From contig VCJN01000188.1 in NCBI GenBank assembly GCA_006384855.1, positions 62,001 through 126,000 of the forward strand: a stretch of DNA of 64,000 bases, in the 5' to 3' direction. Of this stretch, positions 35,613 to 47,644 are shown in pieces. The stretch comes from Tetraselmis striata (Eukaryota; Chlorophyta; Chlorodendrophyceae; Chlorodendrales; Chlorodendraceae). Position numbers and translations under genes: made by a program. The notes beneath the pieces were generated by a model. That model was not told the DNA's origin and made no database searches. It saw only the letters and a program-made list of their open reading frames with translations. Numbering within the stretch: position 1 is the first letter of the stretch; every line of letters begins with the position of its first letter.

Positions 35613-36777
35613 GCGGGTGTTCATAGGCGAGAACTGCAAGACTTACCGGGATGTGAACAACATGAGCGGATGCACGAGCATGTGCGAGGACAGCTTGAAG
35701 TGTGAGGCGGTCACATTCATCCGCAAGCACGGCGACTGCTATCTGAAGAAAAAACTGCATTAACCTCGATGCGCGCCATAACGACGACGACTCTGCGGTG
35801 CTCGTGTCCAGCCACGGCAACGACGGCATGGAGGACAACTCGCACTTGGATGACACCGAGGAGGGGTGCAACGGTTGGGCCAGCGTGCCCTCTGGCAAGT
35901 GCACCTCCGCGTTATCGGTTGTCGACGACCGCTTCGATCTACTTTGCTGCGGCACCGACGGCGAACTCTACGCGCACTCCGTCGTCGATGGCAAGCAAGC
36001 AAACATGTTGTCCATGGGCGGCAGTGTCAACTCCGGCACGACCTCCCCCGCTGCTGTCGCCATGGCCATCGGCAAGACTGTCGTCGTTGTGGCAGTCGGA
36101 ACCGACGATCGGCTTCACTGGACCAAGTCGGGTCACGAGCACGGCGAGGACTAGGCGCCCTGGAGTAAGACGCTTCCCAACCCTCCGGAGTCCACGAGCG
36201 AGTGGGAGTCTTGCATGCACTCACCTATTCCGACAACCGCGTGCTTCTCATCGTGAGGGGCCACAGTAGCGGTGGGCCCTAGATGTTGTTGCCGGACACG
36301 GACTGCGACGACATCAAGAGCGACTGGCAGGGAATGGGCTCCGCCAACTGCATCTCATATCTTGCCGCCACAACACAATGCCCGCATGGCAGCTCTGGCA
36401 AGGACTACGCCACGGGGCCATGCTACGGCACGGACCACCAATTGTGGTGTACATCACCGTTGGATCGCGCTTTAACGACGGAAAGTGGACCGCAACCAGA
36501 CTGCACGCCCCCTGAGGGCATCGCCAAATTTCGGATATTTGCTGAGCCGCAAGAGCGTAATAACGAGAAACATCAGCCACTGAGGTCAGACTGTCAGAGC
36601 CTTGCTAGCCCTACTGACCCCAACAACTGCATTTTTGTTCCTCTGTGTTCGCCTTTTTGTAGAGTATTTGCCTGGGAAGTACATGCGACAGCAAGACTCG
36701 CGGAGCGGTTAGAAATAAGATTAGTCAAGTGTGAAAAGTATACATACTACCAAGACGCCCGCATATGCTACATATAA

Positions 36778-38323
36778 CGGCAGTCTACATCCATTGCGAT
36801 TTAATATGCAGTGTAAATAAGAAAGACGGATACCTGCCACCTGGTGGCTACTGTGACATTGCCCAAGTCAATTAAAAACGCGAGTGCAGCGGTGTTAGCT
36901 AGATCGGCTAGACAAGGAGTAGCCATATTTCAAGGAAGGCGTGTTTCGCTACTCCAATATATCATTAATGAGCACCATAACAACTAGAGTATTCAAGTCG
37001 TGCCGATGCGGTAGGAATGAGAACACCGGGAACAAGTCTCTGTTTAACCTATGAAAAGTTAGGCGGTATCGAAAATAATACAGCTGAAGTTTTATCATGG
37101 GTAATAGCGCGCATATGCTTTTATTACATGCATTGGTATGGACCCGCATGGGGTTTCGTGGCTTATAATTCGGGATATTAAAGATGCGCCGTCGGCACCC
37201 GCACTCGTTATTCAGCAAATGAGGCGATAAGGCAGAGTTGGCGATGGTTTCGTGGCTCCCTGAATATGTGCCCATGCACCATCAGACGTAGGCATTCATT
37301 CTATATATTGACGGTGTAAAGAGCTAATGGATAGAGAGCTCATATATTGCAATGCAATCTCCTATTCTCTCACTGGAAATAATGACATTACGTTGTACCT
37401 CCGGCCCTCCATCAGTATGTGCCGGTAAATAATATATGAATTCAGGACGCTACTAAGGAGTGAATGGTACGACCGTAATTGTGGCTTAATATGCGAGCGT
37501 TGAAAAACCATAATGCTGGATCACCTATTCATCAACTTATGCTATCAAGGATTTATAATGCATGCCCCGTTTCCTTACTGCCGATACCACACGGCAAGTC
37601 AGCAAGTAGCAACTATTGCCGCACGTGCCAGGGAGTAGTAAGTAATTTGCTTATTTCTTGACCGGTTGCGGGGTATTCGGATGCAGACTGCACCAGCCCA
37701 CCATTGGTCATGGTAGTATGGTACCACCTCTTGCAAGTTGTAACCGACGGATGCACATAAGATTCCCTTTAATGGGAGTTTCAGAAACAACTCTGCGTGG
37801 CGCAAACATCAGTCCGGATGAGTCGCAACAAGTTGGCATCATGCATTGCAATACTGCGGCACTGTCAGCAAGAGTGTTGGAGTTTGATTTGTGATGTTCC
37901 CCAGAAGGACCACGACGACTTGTTCATAGCAAGGTATTGAGCAATAATAACATGTGGCTAAAAGATCTAACTAAGCATGCAGTAGGGACGGGCTAAATAT
38001 AGTAAGTTTGCGGACAGCATCACCACGTCCATTTCCGCTCCAAGGGTGTCAAACGAAACCTTGAACAAGTCAATATACATGCTGCAGCAGTGCACCCTCT
38101 CAATTTGTAGACAACAATATCCATATCAGAATATCTACCCATATTCAACTAAAAATCAATCCTTAGGACGGTGCCGATGATATCATATATTGGTATCACA
38201 TTATATGCTAAAATAATGCCGTGTATTTTGACATGGTAAGACCATGTCAGTACCACAATCACATCCACCCTGAGTATGTTCCACAGCGAGATCGCGAGCA
38301 TGTATTGAATCAAAACTTAAGAG
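36778..38323. other. Intergenic, AT-richer, no gene recognised
   Basis: Frames are short and broken on both strands. Nothing beyond background is seen. Confidence 0.45.
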
Positions 38324-38515
38324 TAAAAGTAAAGTTCGCCCCGGGACATCGGCTGAAGCCGCCCCAACACTTGACCTCTTGCGCCAACTGCAGTCGTAGA
38401 TCTGGCATAGTCCGTAGACCATTGTCTCATTCGAGCCCCGAAGGGCTAATGCATCAACCGGGTAAACCCAGGACACGCCGGGACGATATTGCCGCAAACA
38501 CATCGACCAAGAGTC
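38324..38515 (+). repeat. Short interspersed repeat B, copy 3
   Basis: Best-preserved copy: 'agtaaagttcgccccggga', 'gaagccgccccaacacttga', 'gccccgaagggctaatgcat', ending near 'gataccgggacccc'. Confidence 0.9.
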
Positions 38516-38823
38516 GATACCGGGACCCCTCCATATCGATACCAGGACTATATACTATAATCTGTCGTCTACTTCGTCTCTATCTACTTTCCTCGGGTGA
38601 ATTACAAAAGCGTACCCGGGCGGTATCGATACCAGTACTTGTTCTCGACTACACTTCGTCCGTGTTGCTTCCGAAACGGATTCAAATATGCACAACGGCC
38701 GAATGGTACGGGATAAAATATGCGGTCCATAATGATCCCGTGTGAACCTACAGCGCATGAACATCTGTACGGGACAGTGTATTGGTCCCTGAACGCTTGC
38801 GTCTCCCAGGGTTCTGCCGATGG

Positions 38824-38896
38824 ATATAATAACCGAGTATCGCCTGATATCGCCTTCTGCTGCTGCTAGCTCATGTAAGTAATATAATAACCGAGT
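38824..38896 (+). mobile_element. Very short LINE tail (43 bp) with 15-bp TSD
   Basis: 38839-38881 matches only the last ~40 nt of the LINE 3' UTR ('gatatcgccttctgctgc', 'gctagctcatgtaa'). It is flanked by exact direct repeats ATATAATAACCGAGT at 38824-38838 and 38882-38896, so it is an extremely 5'-truncated insertion. Confidence 0.9.
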
Positions 38897-38899
38897 CCC

Positions 38900-39121
38900 G
38901 GGACATCACCGCTCGCCGAGCTCAGCGCCTCAGCGGGGCTCTCCCAATGCACGGGGCCCTGTTACTCCAGGTTGGCACCGCTCAAGAACCGCGAGATCTA
39001 CTTCATCGCCGGCGCAGCGACTCAGCCCGTGGGCGTGCCAGTCTTGTGTTACTTTCAGTGGGGCAGCTTACGCGGCGCGACCGAGGCTCGCGCCGCGGTT
39101 TCTCGCAGCTTAAAATCTTGA
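38900..39121 (+). other. Coding-like fragment of unknown origin
   Basis: One frame ending at TGA 39121 contains 'LAPLKNREIYFIAGAATQ' and 'VPVLCYFQWGSLRG', with coding-like bias. It has no start and no clear splice partner and lies just upstream of the exostosin gene. It could be a gene or element remnant. Confidence 0.25.
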
Positions 39122-39253
39122 ATAGACGATCCGTCAGTACAAAGGAACTGTTCGCGAGAGCAAACGACAGCGTACACGAAGACCGCTATCCTTGCAACCC
39201 TCTACTTATTGAGCCGGCGTACACCTGACGACACGGGCTTAGGCGGGAGCGGT

Positions 39254-40873
39254 ATGATGTTGCCGGCCACTGCTGCCGACAGGCGGGCCGGCCGGGCGGC
39301 GGTACCGACAGCGGGGGGGCGCTCGGCTCTGATGAGGCTGGCAGTGGCGTTGCTGCTGGCGTTGGGTTCGTCGAGGGTGGTGGTAGGACGAGGCCTGCAG
39401 CAAGACGCCCCGCGCCGGGATGTCACTGGCGGGGAAAAGGGGCCGTCGCCACGCAGGCCGTCCACACTGGGGGAGCTGCTGGCTGCTCACCACCAGAGGC
39501 TGGAGGAGGTGGACGCGGCCGCGTCGCCGCACCAGATGTCGGAAGCCTATAAAGCGGGCCTGCTGCACGAGCCCTTCTGTCCGACGGTGTATGTGTATGA
39601 CGCGCCGGAACTTTGGGACTATCCGGTACCTTTCGCCGAGCTGCACCACCTGAACCCCGCAGCGCTGGTGGGGACGCCCTGCGGCGACGGCACGTTCGAC
39701 ACGGACCAGTACACGATGGCAATGCTGGTGCTCTACAGGCTGGCGGTGTCGACTCGCTGCCGGGTGACGACGGACCCGACGCAGGCGGAGCTCTTCCTCG
39801 TCCCCGCCTTCCCGACGCCCAAGAACCACGACGCGCTGCACTCTCTATGTGAGCACGAGACGCCCATAGAGCGCCATCTGCCCCACCTCACCGCCGACAC
39901 GGCGCACCGGCACGTCATGTTGCTTTCAAAGGGGCACATCAACTTGCACGACTGCGACTGGTGGCGGCAACCGCAGGGGCTGCTGGCGGGCGCGACGCGG
40001 GTGTCGTACAGCGTGGTGGTGCGGGGCGAGTGGGACCCGCCGGGAGGGGTGGCGCGGCGAAAAGACGGTGCCTCGATCTACGGCCCGTTCGATGGACCAG
40101 AATGGCCCCTGGACCGCCTTGCTGCCGCGCGCGACTATGACGACAGCGGCGCGGTGTACCCGCATGCCTTCTCGGTGCCATACCCCTCCGACGTGCACTG
40201 GGACGTCGACGCGGGCCCTGGGCCCTGGGCGCGCGTGGACCGCCCGCGCCGGTACCTGGCCTCCTTCATCGGCGCCATGCACGGCGAGTACGGAATCGCA
40301 GTGCGGCGGCGGATCGCGCAGGTATGCAAGGCCGCCGGCGAGCCCGCGTGCCACTACGCCGACCTGCGCAAGCTGCCGCACGACAGGACGGTGGCAGTCG
40401 AGGGCGCGGCGGTGCGGCTCCCGAAGGGGCATTGCCACTTTGGGGAGTACAAGCAGGACGCGGTGTTTTGCCTCGAGCCGGGCGGCGACTCGCCCTACCG
40501 CAAGTCCCTGTCCGACGACATCGCGATGGGCTGCATCCCCGTCGTTTTTTCGCCCTACATGGAGCTGGTGGACCCCTGGCACTGGGACCACTTCCGCAAC
40601 GACAGCCACGTGTACATCAACCGGGAGGACTTTCTGCAAGGGCGGCTGAACCTGTTCGAAGTGCTGCAGCGGCTGGTGGACTCGGGGGAGGCGCGGCGCA
40701 AGCAGCACGCCATCGCGCGCCACGGGCACGCGTTTCAGTACTCGCTGCGCGACTACCCCGGCGACGCGGTGGAGCGGCTGCTGGTGGGGGCGGCCCGCGA
40801 GGCGGAGCGCCGGGCGCCTGCGTCGCGCCCCAATGCCGCACACGTCGCGGGTGGCGAGCAACCGCTGCGCTGA
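39254..40873 (+). CDS. Exostosin-family glycosyltransferase (GT47), intronless
   Basis: Single open frame of 539 aa from the first ATG (39254) to TGA. The N-terminus has a hydrophobic stretch, 'LMRLAVALLLALGSS', likely a type II signal anchor for the Golgi. The exostosin domain spans roughly residues 105-505: 'CPTVYVYDAPELWDY', 'AELFLVPAF', 'YSVVVRGEW', 'YPHAFSVPYPSDVHW', 'RRYLASFIGAMHGEYG'. The family hallmark 'FCLEPGGDSPYRKSLSDD' followed by 'GCIPVVFSPY' marks the nucleotide-sugar binding half. GT47 enzymes build cell-wall or extracellular-matrix glycans; the donor sugar cannot be told from sequence. Upstream in-frame codons lack an ATG. It is a paralogue of the minus-strand gene at 58609-60180. 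Lack of introns is unusual in this neighbourhood. Confidence 0.92.
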   Translation: MMLPATAADRRAGRAAVPTAGGRSALMRLAVALLLALGSSRVVVGRGLQQDAPRRDVTGGEKGPSPRRPSTLGELLAAHHQRLEEVDAAASPHQMSEAYKAGLLHEPFCPTVYVYDAPELWDYPVPFAELHHLNPAALVGTPCGDGTFDTDQYTMAMLVLYRLAVSTRCRVTTDPTQAELFLVPAFPTPKNHDALHSLCEHETPIERHLPHLTADTAHRHVMLLSKGHINLHDCDWWRQPQGLLAGATRVSYSVVVRGEWDPPGGVARRKDGASIYGPFDGPEWPLDRLAAARDYDDSGAVYPHAFSVPYPSDVHWDVDAGPGPWARVDRPRRYLASFIGAMHGEYGIAVRRRIAQVCKAAGEPACHYADLRKLPHDRTVAVEGAAVRLPKGHCHFGEYKQDAVFCLEPGGDSPYRKSLSDDIAMGCIPVVFSPYMELVDPWHWDHFRNDSHVYINREDFLQGRLNLFEVLQRLVDSGEARRKQHAIARHGHAFQYSLRDYPGDAVERLLVGAAREAERRAPASRPNAAHVAGGEQPLR

Positions 40874-41335
40874 CCCACGCCGGCCACGGGCGGAGAGGGC
40901 CGCGCCGGGGCGTGATGGCCTGCCGATGCGTGCGAACCGGAGGTCGATGCGGCGGTTATTTACAAAAAGCGCCAGGGGTAAATATAAATCGCGCTAGCCC
41001 CACGAGTAGCGTTACCAGTACTCGAAAGGATTTGCTTCACAGGTCGCTTCACTACGGGCATCGCATCTGCACTGCTTTATAAGCACGACAAAAGCACATA
41101 AACACAAGCACGCGGCGGCGCGCCTTCGTGAGACCCGAGCCTTGTCAGTATTAATTACAGAAAAATGCTGACTCCGGGCCCGGCGCATCCCGTTCCCATA
41201 GAGCCATCTATTTTGAAAAAACACTGCCGGTGTCCACCCAAGACTCTTCCACGCATCCTACAAATCATCCACAGCAGCTGCTGCCCGATATGTTCGAACC
41301 TGCCGCCCTCGGGGAGTGCCGCAGAACTTGACCGG
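40874..41335. other. Short intergenic between convergent genes
   Basis: The exostosin (+) and HflX (-) genes end here facing each other. No further gene is seen. The stretch should hold both 3' UTRs. Confidence 0.5.
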
Positions 41336-44300
41336 TTACAGCCCCTCTGGCGACAGCAGCTCCGCCAGGCGCTCCTGGTGCCCCTCGTGCTGCCTCTCTG
41401 CCGCCACCGCCACGCGCTCCAGCTGGTCATCCAGCTGTGGGAAAGGAAAACCGGGAGGGGGGGGGGGGGCTCGAGGGGTTAGGGAGGAGAAGGGAGGGAA
41501 AAACGGTCGATGTGCTTGCGCAGGACTATACGCAGGGCGAGTGTACGTCTTGGGAGGGGGGACCCATATACAGACCGCCCAGTAACATCTACCTAACCCC
41601 CAATCGCTGTGCGCGCCGCGTGCTTTGCGATGCCCCGCTGGCAACGGAGCAACGGCACAAGCACAGCGGTGTGTTATTCGGGTGGCTGAGACAGCCAAAG
41701 GACGATTGGCGATCCCGCGGTCGCCGATGATAATCTCTTTCCGATGCCGCGACTGGTGCCCAGCAATGCGCCCCGGCCAGCAGCCCCCCTGTACGACAGA
41801 CAGGGTTAGTATCGGCCGGATGTGCGATGCATGCGTAGGTTACTTTGGCAGAATATGGTACTAGTATGGGACTGTCAGCAGCCGCCGGGCATGTGCTTCC
41901 CCAGGAGGGAATGCAGCCCTGCACGCACGCCGACGTGGTACCAAACTACTGACACACAGCCCCGCGCTCATCGCGTGTGAATTTCGGGAGCCGCGGCTCC
42001 ATTTTTGGCAGACTATACGCATGTGGAATTGCGAACACGGCGTGTTTCTCCAAAGTTGCGCTGGTTGACGAGGCCGGTTCGTACAAGTGGCAAGGCGAAT
42101 TATCAAACCGTTCTCTGACTTTACGACAGTATATCTGTTTCAACATACTTAGCGATTTACTAAACAGTCTATATCAATGGAAGCTTTCATCTAATATGAT
42201 ATAATCATTAATCTAATTACAATTAGATTTGATCTGTAATATCTTATGTATTATGTATTAGATAATCCATTATCAAATCTAGAGTAAAAGATTATTGTTA
42301 ATTCCAGATAATCTATTCGTTGTTAAGCACTTAACTGAGTTTAGTCAGACGACGGACCGAGTTGTGCGGTCAAACGACTACCACCTGGAAAATATAGCAC
42401 AGTAGCCAGTCATCGGCTCTGTCTAGAATCTTCCAGGATGGGACAGTGAACAGCGGACTCGCGACCGCACCAGCTCCCGACCTGTTTCCCTGCCTGCCTG
42501 CAGCTACTACTTAGCCAACTGTCTAGACCATAGCGCTCATCCCTTTTGCTGTTGCGCTTCACGCACTCTGTCTAATATTCTATTATATCTATAATCAAGG
42601 ATGAACGTATTGCTATCTATTAAAACAATACAATTTGTTTCCATTCTACTTCAATGGCAATCAGTCAGAAATGGAGGAGAAAATGTGTGCTGATAGTTTG
42701 GATTTTCCATTAAGAAACCTGACACACATCTGAGGCGTATTGCGAATCGATTCCGGAAAGCACCATGTACATTGCAATATACTACGGTATAATTGTTCAT
42801 CGATCACGGATTTCTTCACGTGCATTATTTATGTTCGCCCGGCATTAAGATTTATGAATAGTGGTCCATCGTCTAACTGCTGCTGCCGATTATCACACTG
42901 GTTACGCGGCAATCCCAAACTTTATTTACGCGTATTCAATTTTACGCGACATTTTCGATACGTGTTGTACCGGTGAACTGGAATGCGATGCGCTCGTTGT
43001 CACCGCCGGGAAAAAAAAATGTAACCTATGCGATAGTATCAGTTTATTTATCCTCGAAATGCGATAACTGCAGCACCAGGCATGCAGTACAATTTATTAC
43101 ATGTACCGAGGTACTAGCATCGGCGAGCATCGCGCTACGTACGAGTACCAGTTAGTACCGCTATTCGCCGGGTTCCGTCCAAAGTAGTGCATTTATATGG
43201 TAATGCATGAGTTGGTGCCTGGTTGGCCCACCTGCAGCTTGAGGTCCTCCAGCCCGATGCGGTGCGTCACGGATGCCAGCAGCTGCGCGGGCCGCACCGG
43301 GGACGACTCCGTCGCGGCGGCAAAGCGGCGGTGGAGCTGCTCCAGCAGCGCCTCGGAGGACTCCTCTGGCCGGCACAGCGGTGCAGAAAGTTCAGGGGGG
43401 AGTAAAGGGGGAAGGCAACGCAGGATTGGCCGGTCCCCACCACGTGAGCAAGACTCAATGGTTGGGGGTTAGACCCACAAAGGACGTCAATGTCAATGCA
43501 AGTCATCAGTCATTGGTGCCGCCGAATGTACAAGAACCTTCAACACAAGCCTCAAATTGAGCGAACTTGCACACAACCCATATGAACATTCGCTATAGTT
43601 CCGCCGGAGTGTCGTCTCCATTGACCTCCAGCAGGCGGGGCGGGTTCTAATTTGGGGTGTTCCCAATACCACGGCAGCGCCCCTAGGTGGCATGCAGCAG
43701 CCCTGATGCTGTACTCCGGATGCGTGTCTTCCGGGTTCCCATAGGTGCGCCGTATTGACCGCGGTTTACATGCAAAAGGCTCCGAAACCATGGGCAGAAC
43801 TAGAGCTCCGAAACCATGAGCGCATGCATGCACAGTAAGAGGTACCATTGCCATATCACGTGCACATAGGCGGGCGCGGACACATCGCTGACATCTTCGC
43901 GGATTGCATCCGAAGAAGCACTGCCCCGGGGGGCCGGAAGCAACGACGCCGGGATGGGGCCATGCACGGGATGCTGCGCCCGGTGTGGTTAGTGTCAACC
44001 TTCATCGGGCTGTCGCTAGTACCATTATGATAGGTTCTCCCCCCCCCCCCCCCCCCCCGCCCCTTCACACTTCTCCTGGCGTTGTTGGTAGCGTTGCAGC
44101 GGGGGGGGGAAGAGCGCCCACCCTGTGCCTCGCCTGCAGCATGCGGCTCGCTCTGCAGATGGGAGCCGCCGGTGTGTAGAGCCCCGGGGCTGCCGTTCCG
44201 CGGCAGCAGCACATCCACCTTGTTCCACACCTCGATCATGCCTAAGAGGGAGAGAAGGGGGGGGGGGGGGGGGGCACAGGCTTGGCGGTGATTAATAAAG

Positions 44301-47300
44301 CCAGTGCAACCCCGGCCTTAAAAGGGGATAGAGGTACTGAGGTACCATCTAAGTGCCACAGCACCGGAGTACCAGGGTACCAATGGGCAGCGGGCGGGCA
44401 GGCGGGCGGCGCCACTCACGGCCGTTCATCGACTCGTCGCTGAGGCCCAGCTCCCGCAGCACGCGCAGCACCGCCTCGCGCTGCTCCAGCGCCGCGGGCG
44501 AGCTTGCGTCGATCACGTGGATCAGCACCTCCGCCTCCACCACCTGCGCCATGCACACAAAAGAAGCTCGATCATGCGGTTTACACCATACGCTTCCTGA
44601 GCGCAATGCGTTTGATCACATCGAAATGTTTCGGCTCGCATGGGGTTAGTCTCTATGCGCGCATCGACAGGGACCGATTGAGCGGTGTCACCAAGGATAC
44701 GGATAAGGAATCAATGCCGAACTTGGCGGACCATCGACAGCACGGCCACGTTGGCGTCAGCACAGTTTCGTCCAACACCTTGCCCGTCCCAAATCGCACT
44801 GGATAGTTCGTTGTTCTGGTTATAAGAACACTGCAAAGGAGCTGCCCTTCCTGCCGGACGTCAAATGTAGACGAAACTTTATCGGAACCGTCTATAGCGA
44901 ATGTGTTCATGGTCTGCTAGGAGGCCCAATTTCAGGCTCATCGTAAGTGTTCTCAGAGGTGCGTCGGCATCCCTAAGGATAAGTTCCTGCCGAGGTATGG
45001 CGGCCTGTGTCTGCGAAATCCGTACCGCTAGGCGTGCATGATCACCTCCGGTCGTTGCGCCATGAAGTTCACAGTGAATTTCACGCTATGAAGTTCACGC
45101 TATGAAGTTAATGATGTGGTGCGAGATCACGGGGGGGGGGGGGGGGGGGGGGGGCAATAGGATCACCGGGGATTCACCTCCTCCAACGTGGCGCGGAACG
45201 CGTCCACCAGCTGGTGCGGCAGGTCGTTGACGAACCCGACGGTGTCGCTGAGTATGAGCCGCCGGCCGCTGGGCAGGCGGCAGCGCGCTAGGAGCGGGTC
45301 CAGCGTGGCGAACAGGCGGTCCTCCGCCACCGCGCGCCGCCGGCTCAGCGCGCTCACCTGCGACACGCGGGCCGGGGAGGGGGGGGGGGGGGGTAGGGCG
45401 GGGCTCAGCACGCTGCGCCACCGTCGACTACATGCATGCGATGACATCAAAGAAATGGGAGCCAAGGGACAACATGCGCTGCGATCTGTTGGGGTCCCCC
45501 CTTGCCCGTACTCTTATCTTCAAAAACAACCCAGCCAGGTTACGCGTCCAGGCTCTCGATGTTTAGCTTTGCGGCTAGGGAAAGATCGGACGAGCGACCC
45601 ACGTCGAGTGATGTGCGCATGCAGGCCAGTCAGCAGGCGCAACCAGCACCGCGACTACCTTGTTTATGAAAGGTTTACGGGGCGCCGACGTAAGCTCTGA
45701 GAACCCGTGTTATCAGCCTCAGACTGGAGCTGCATGAAACTCATAGGAACCTCCGCCATATTAGTTCCGCCTTAGTCGTTCGTCTACATTTGACTTCTGC
45801 CAGGCAGGGCGGGTCCTCATTCGCATTCTTTTTATTCCTACCGTGTCAGCACGACCCGCAATCGACAAATGTCCGTTGAGCACATGCACAATTTTGCGAA
45901 GTCCCCCCCCCCCCCCCCCCCCCTCTTCCCAAAAAACAGTAGGACGCTCACATTCCGCATAGGAATGTCTTTTTCCCCGATTCTCGATACTGAATACAAC
46001 ACCGCAATTACATTAATACTTGACGATGACGGTGTTGCAGGTTACCCTGCTGCACCGCGCGTTGCAGTTTGTGCTCTCGGGCGGTGCCGCCCGTCCAGCG
46101 TTTAACGGGGAACCCGATCACACATCTTCCTAGGAAAGCAAGCGGAGAGGGAACAACTCATGTCGTTTAGCGGTGGCAGTGATACACCTGGCGCCCGCGG
46201 TGTGCGCGTCGGCACTAAACGACACGGTCGACCCCATCCAGAGCAGTGCCACACGATCGAGCGAATGAACCACAAACACCATCGCCATACTTCTGCAGTA
46301 GCTTTTGTCCCGCCCCCTTGCAGTGGGGGGCTGCCAGCTATTCAACAATGACCTTTTTTCTGCGTAATGGCTAGTTAAGTCAAAACATCACATGCATTTG
46401 GCCGCTGTGAGTACCCCGCCTGCCGTCATTTAGTCCGTTGCAGGACGTTGTCCATCATCAACTGTAAGGTTGGCTTCAGAGCGATCCGGGATGTTGACTC
46501 TATGTGCGGTGCTCATGGAGTGGCTGCACCCCGCCGGCGCTCCCAGATGGCAGGGGAAGCAGGGGCGGGGCGGTCACCAGGCTGGACTTGCCGGCGTTGG
46601 TGTAGCCCACCACCGCGGCGGTGACGAAGCCAGCGCGCTTGCGGCTGCTGCGCTGCAGCCCGCGCGTGCGCTGCACCTGCGAGGCGCGCGGCGAGGCGTC
46701 GGCGGGCTCAGGCGATGCGTCGAGCGGCACACGGAGGAAAGCGCCGTGCGCGGCGGCATTCTGCGCGCTGGTCACGGGGGTCGCTGCGACGTGCCACGAG
46801 GATCTTCGTGCCGACGCCCTTCACCGGCACGCAGCCGTGTCAGACAGGGGTCTTGGTGTCCGCGACACCATTGGCAACGTGTTCCCGTCCGGCGAGTGTG
46901 AGTTCCAGCAATATATACCCCCGCTCCCCCAATATATGGTTTTCCCAGCTTGGATCGGCGCGGATATTCTTGTGACCTTGTCCCAATAGGGAGGGGAGAG
47001 GGGGATCATTCCGCCTGGGAAGTAACAGGCGCATGGAGACTCGCCCTTGGAGGCTTGCACAGATACTACTTCACGCAGAGGGCACGGGAGGGGAGGGGGG
47101 GGGGAGGAGGGGGCCGCTGGGTGAACGGCAGCCCCCCATCCATGCGGGTTGGCCGGAGCAATGAGGGAGAGCGAGTAACTATGAACCAAGGAAGGTCTCC
47201 CCCTTTCATGGCGTAAACGATGTTAACTGCACCGCCGCTTCCATGTACAGCAGCATCCACACCGTCGCGGGAATACGCCAGCCTCATTGTGAGAGGCAGC

Positions 47301-47598
47301 AGCGTGTGTCATCCTTTCTGTGGTGCTCATGTGTACTTTTTGCCGGCGCATCAGGCTCGCGGCTCCCCCAACGCTCGCGTCATGCCATGTTGTACGTACA
47401 CAAGTTGCTCGAGAAAGTGTATGCCACGCCGAACATGTCGGAGGAGGAAAAACACACAGATACGTGCAATAGTGCAAGCTTGGCGCCCATGCCCCCCTCT
47501 CTCTTCATATATCTATACATGATACTGGTAGATATAAATACATATATGTGTATATATACATATACATACTTATAAACACATAAACATATGTACAGATA

Positions 47599-47644
<46 letters not shown>

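Larger units (their letters stand above)
31911..36777 (+). pseudogene. Lectin-like beta-propeller / PAN-domain gene, broken
   Basis: Blade-like repeats are spread over 31911-32057, 32686-32817 and 35627-36480. Recurrent features are 'DFGDWRKLGG', 'GSDEALWFR', 'GTDGELYAHS', 'LSMGG', 'VGTDDRLHW', 'YSDNRVLLIVRG' and 'SDWQGMGS', as in PLL-type or fucose-lectin-like propellers. A Cys-rich PAN/Apple-like segment (35627-35760) has 'GCTSMCEDSLKCEAVTF' and 'GDCYLKK'. The first two segments join in phase (GT donor at 32058, AG before 32686). Damage: a one-base shift in an A6 run (~35752), TAG at about 36152 followed in frame by 'APWSKTL', a further shift near 36210, and TAG at about 36278 followed by 'MLLPDTDCDD'. 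TAG is a true stop in neighbouring genes, so readthrough is unlikely. Possibly secreted and sugar-binding when intact; a degraded copy or poor assembly now. Confidence 0.55.

Noticed and set aside
36152-36290. TAG reassigned to an amino acid
   Set aside because: The PDE, glutaredoxin, small CxxC and LINE ORFs all end naturally at TAG, so mutation or assembly error is the simpler reading.
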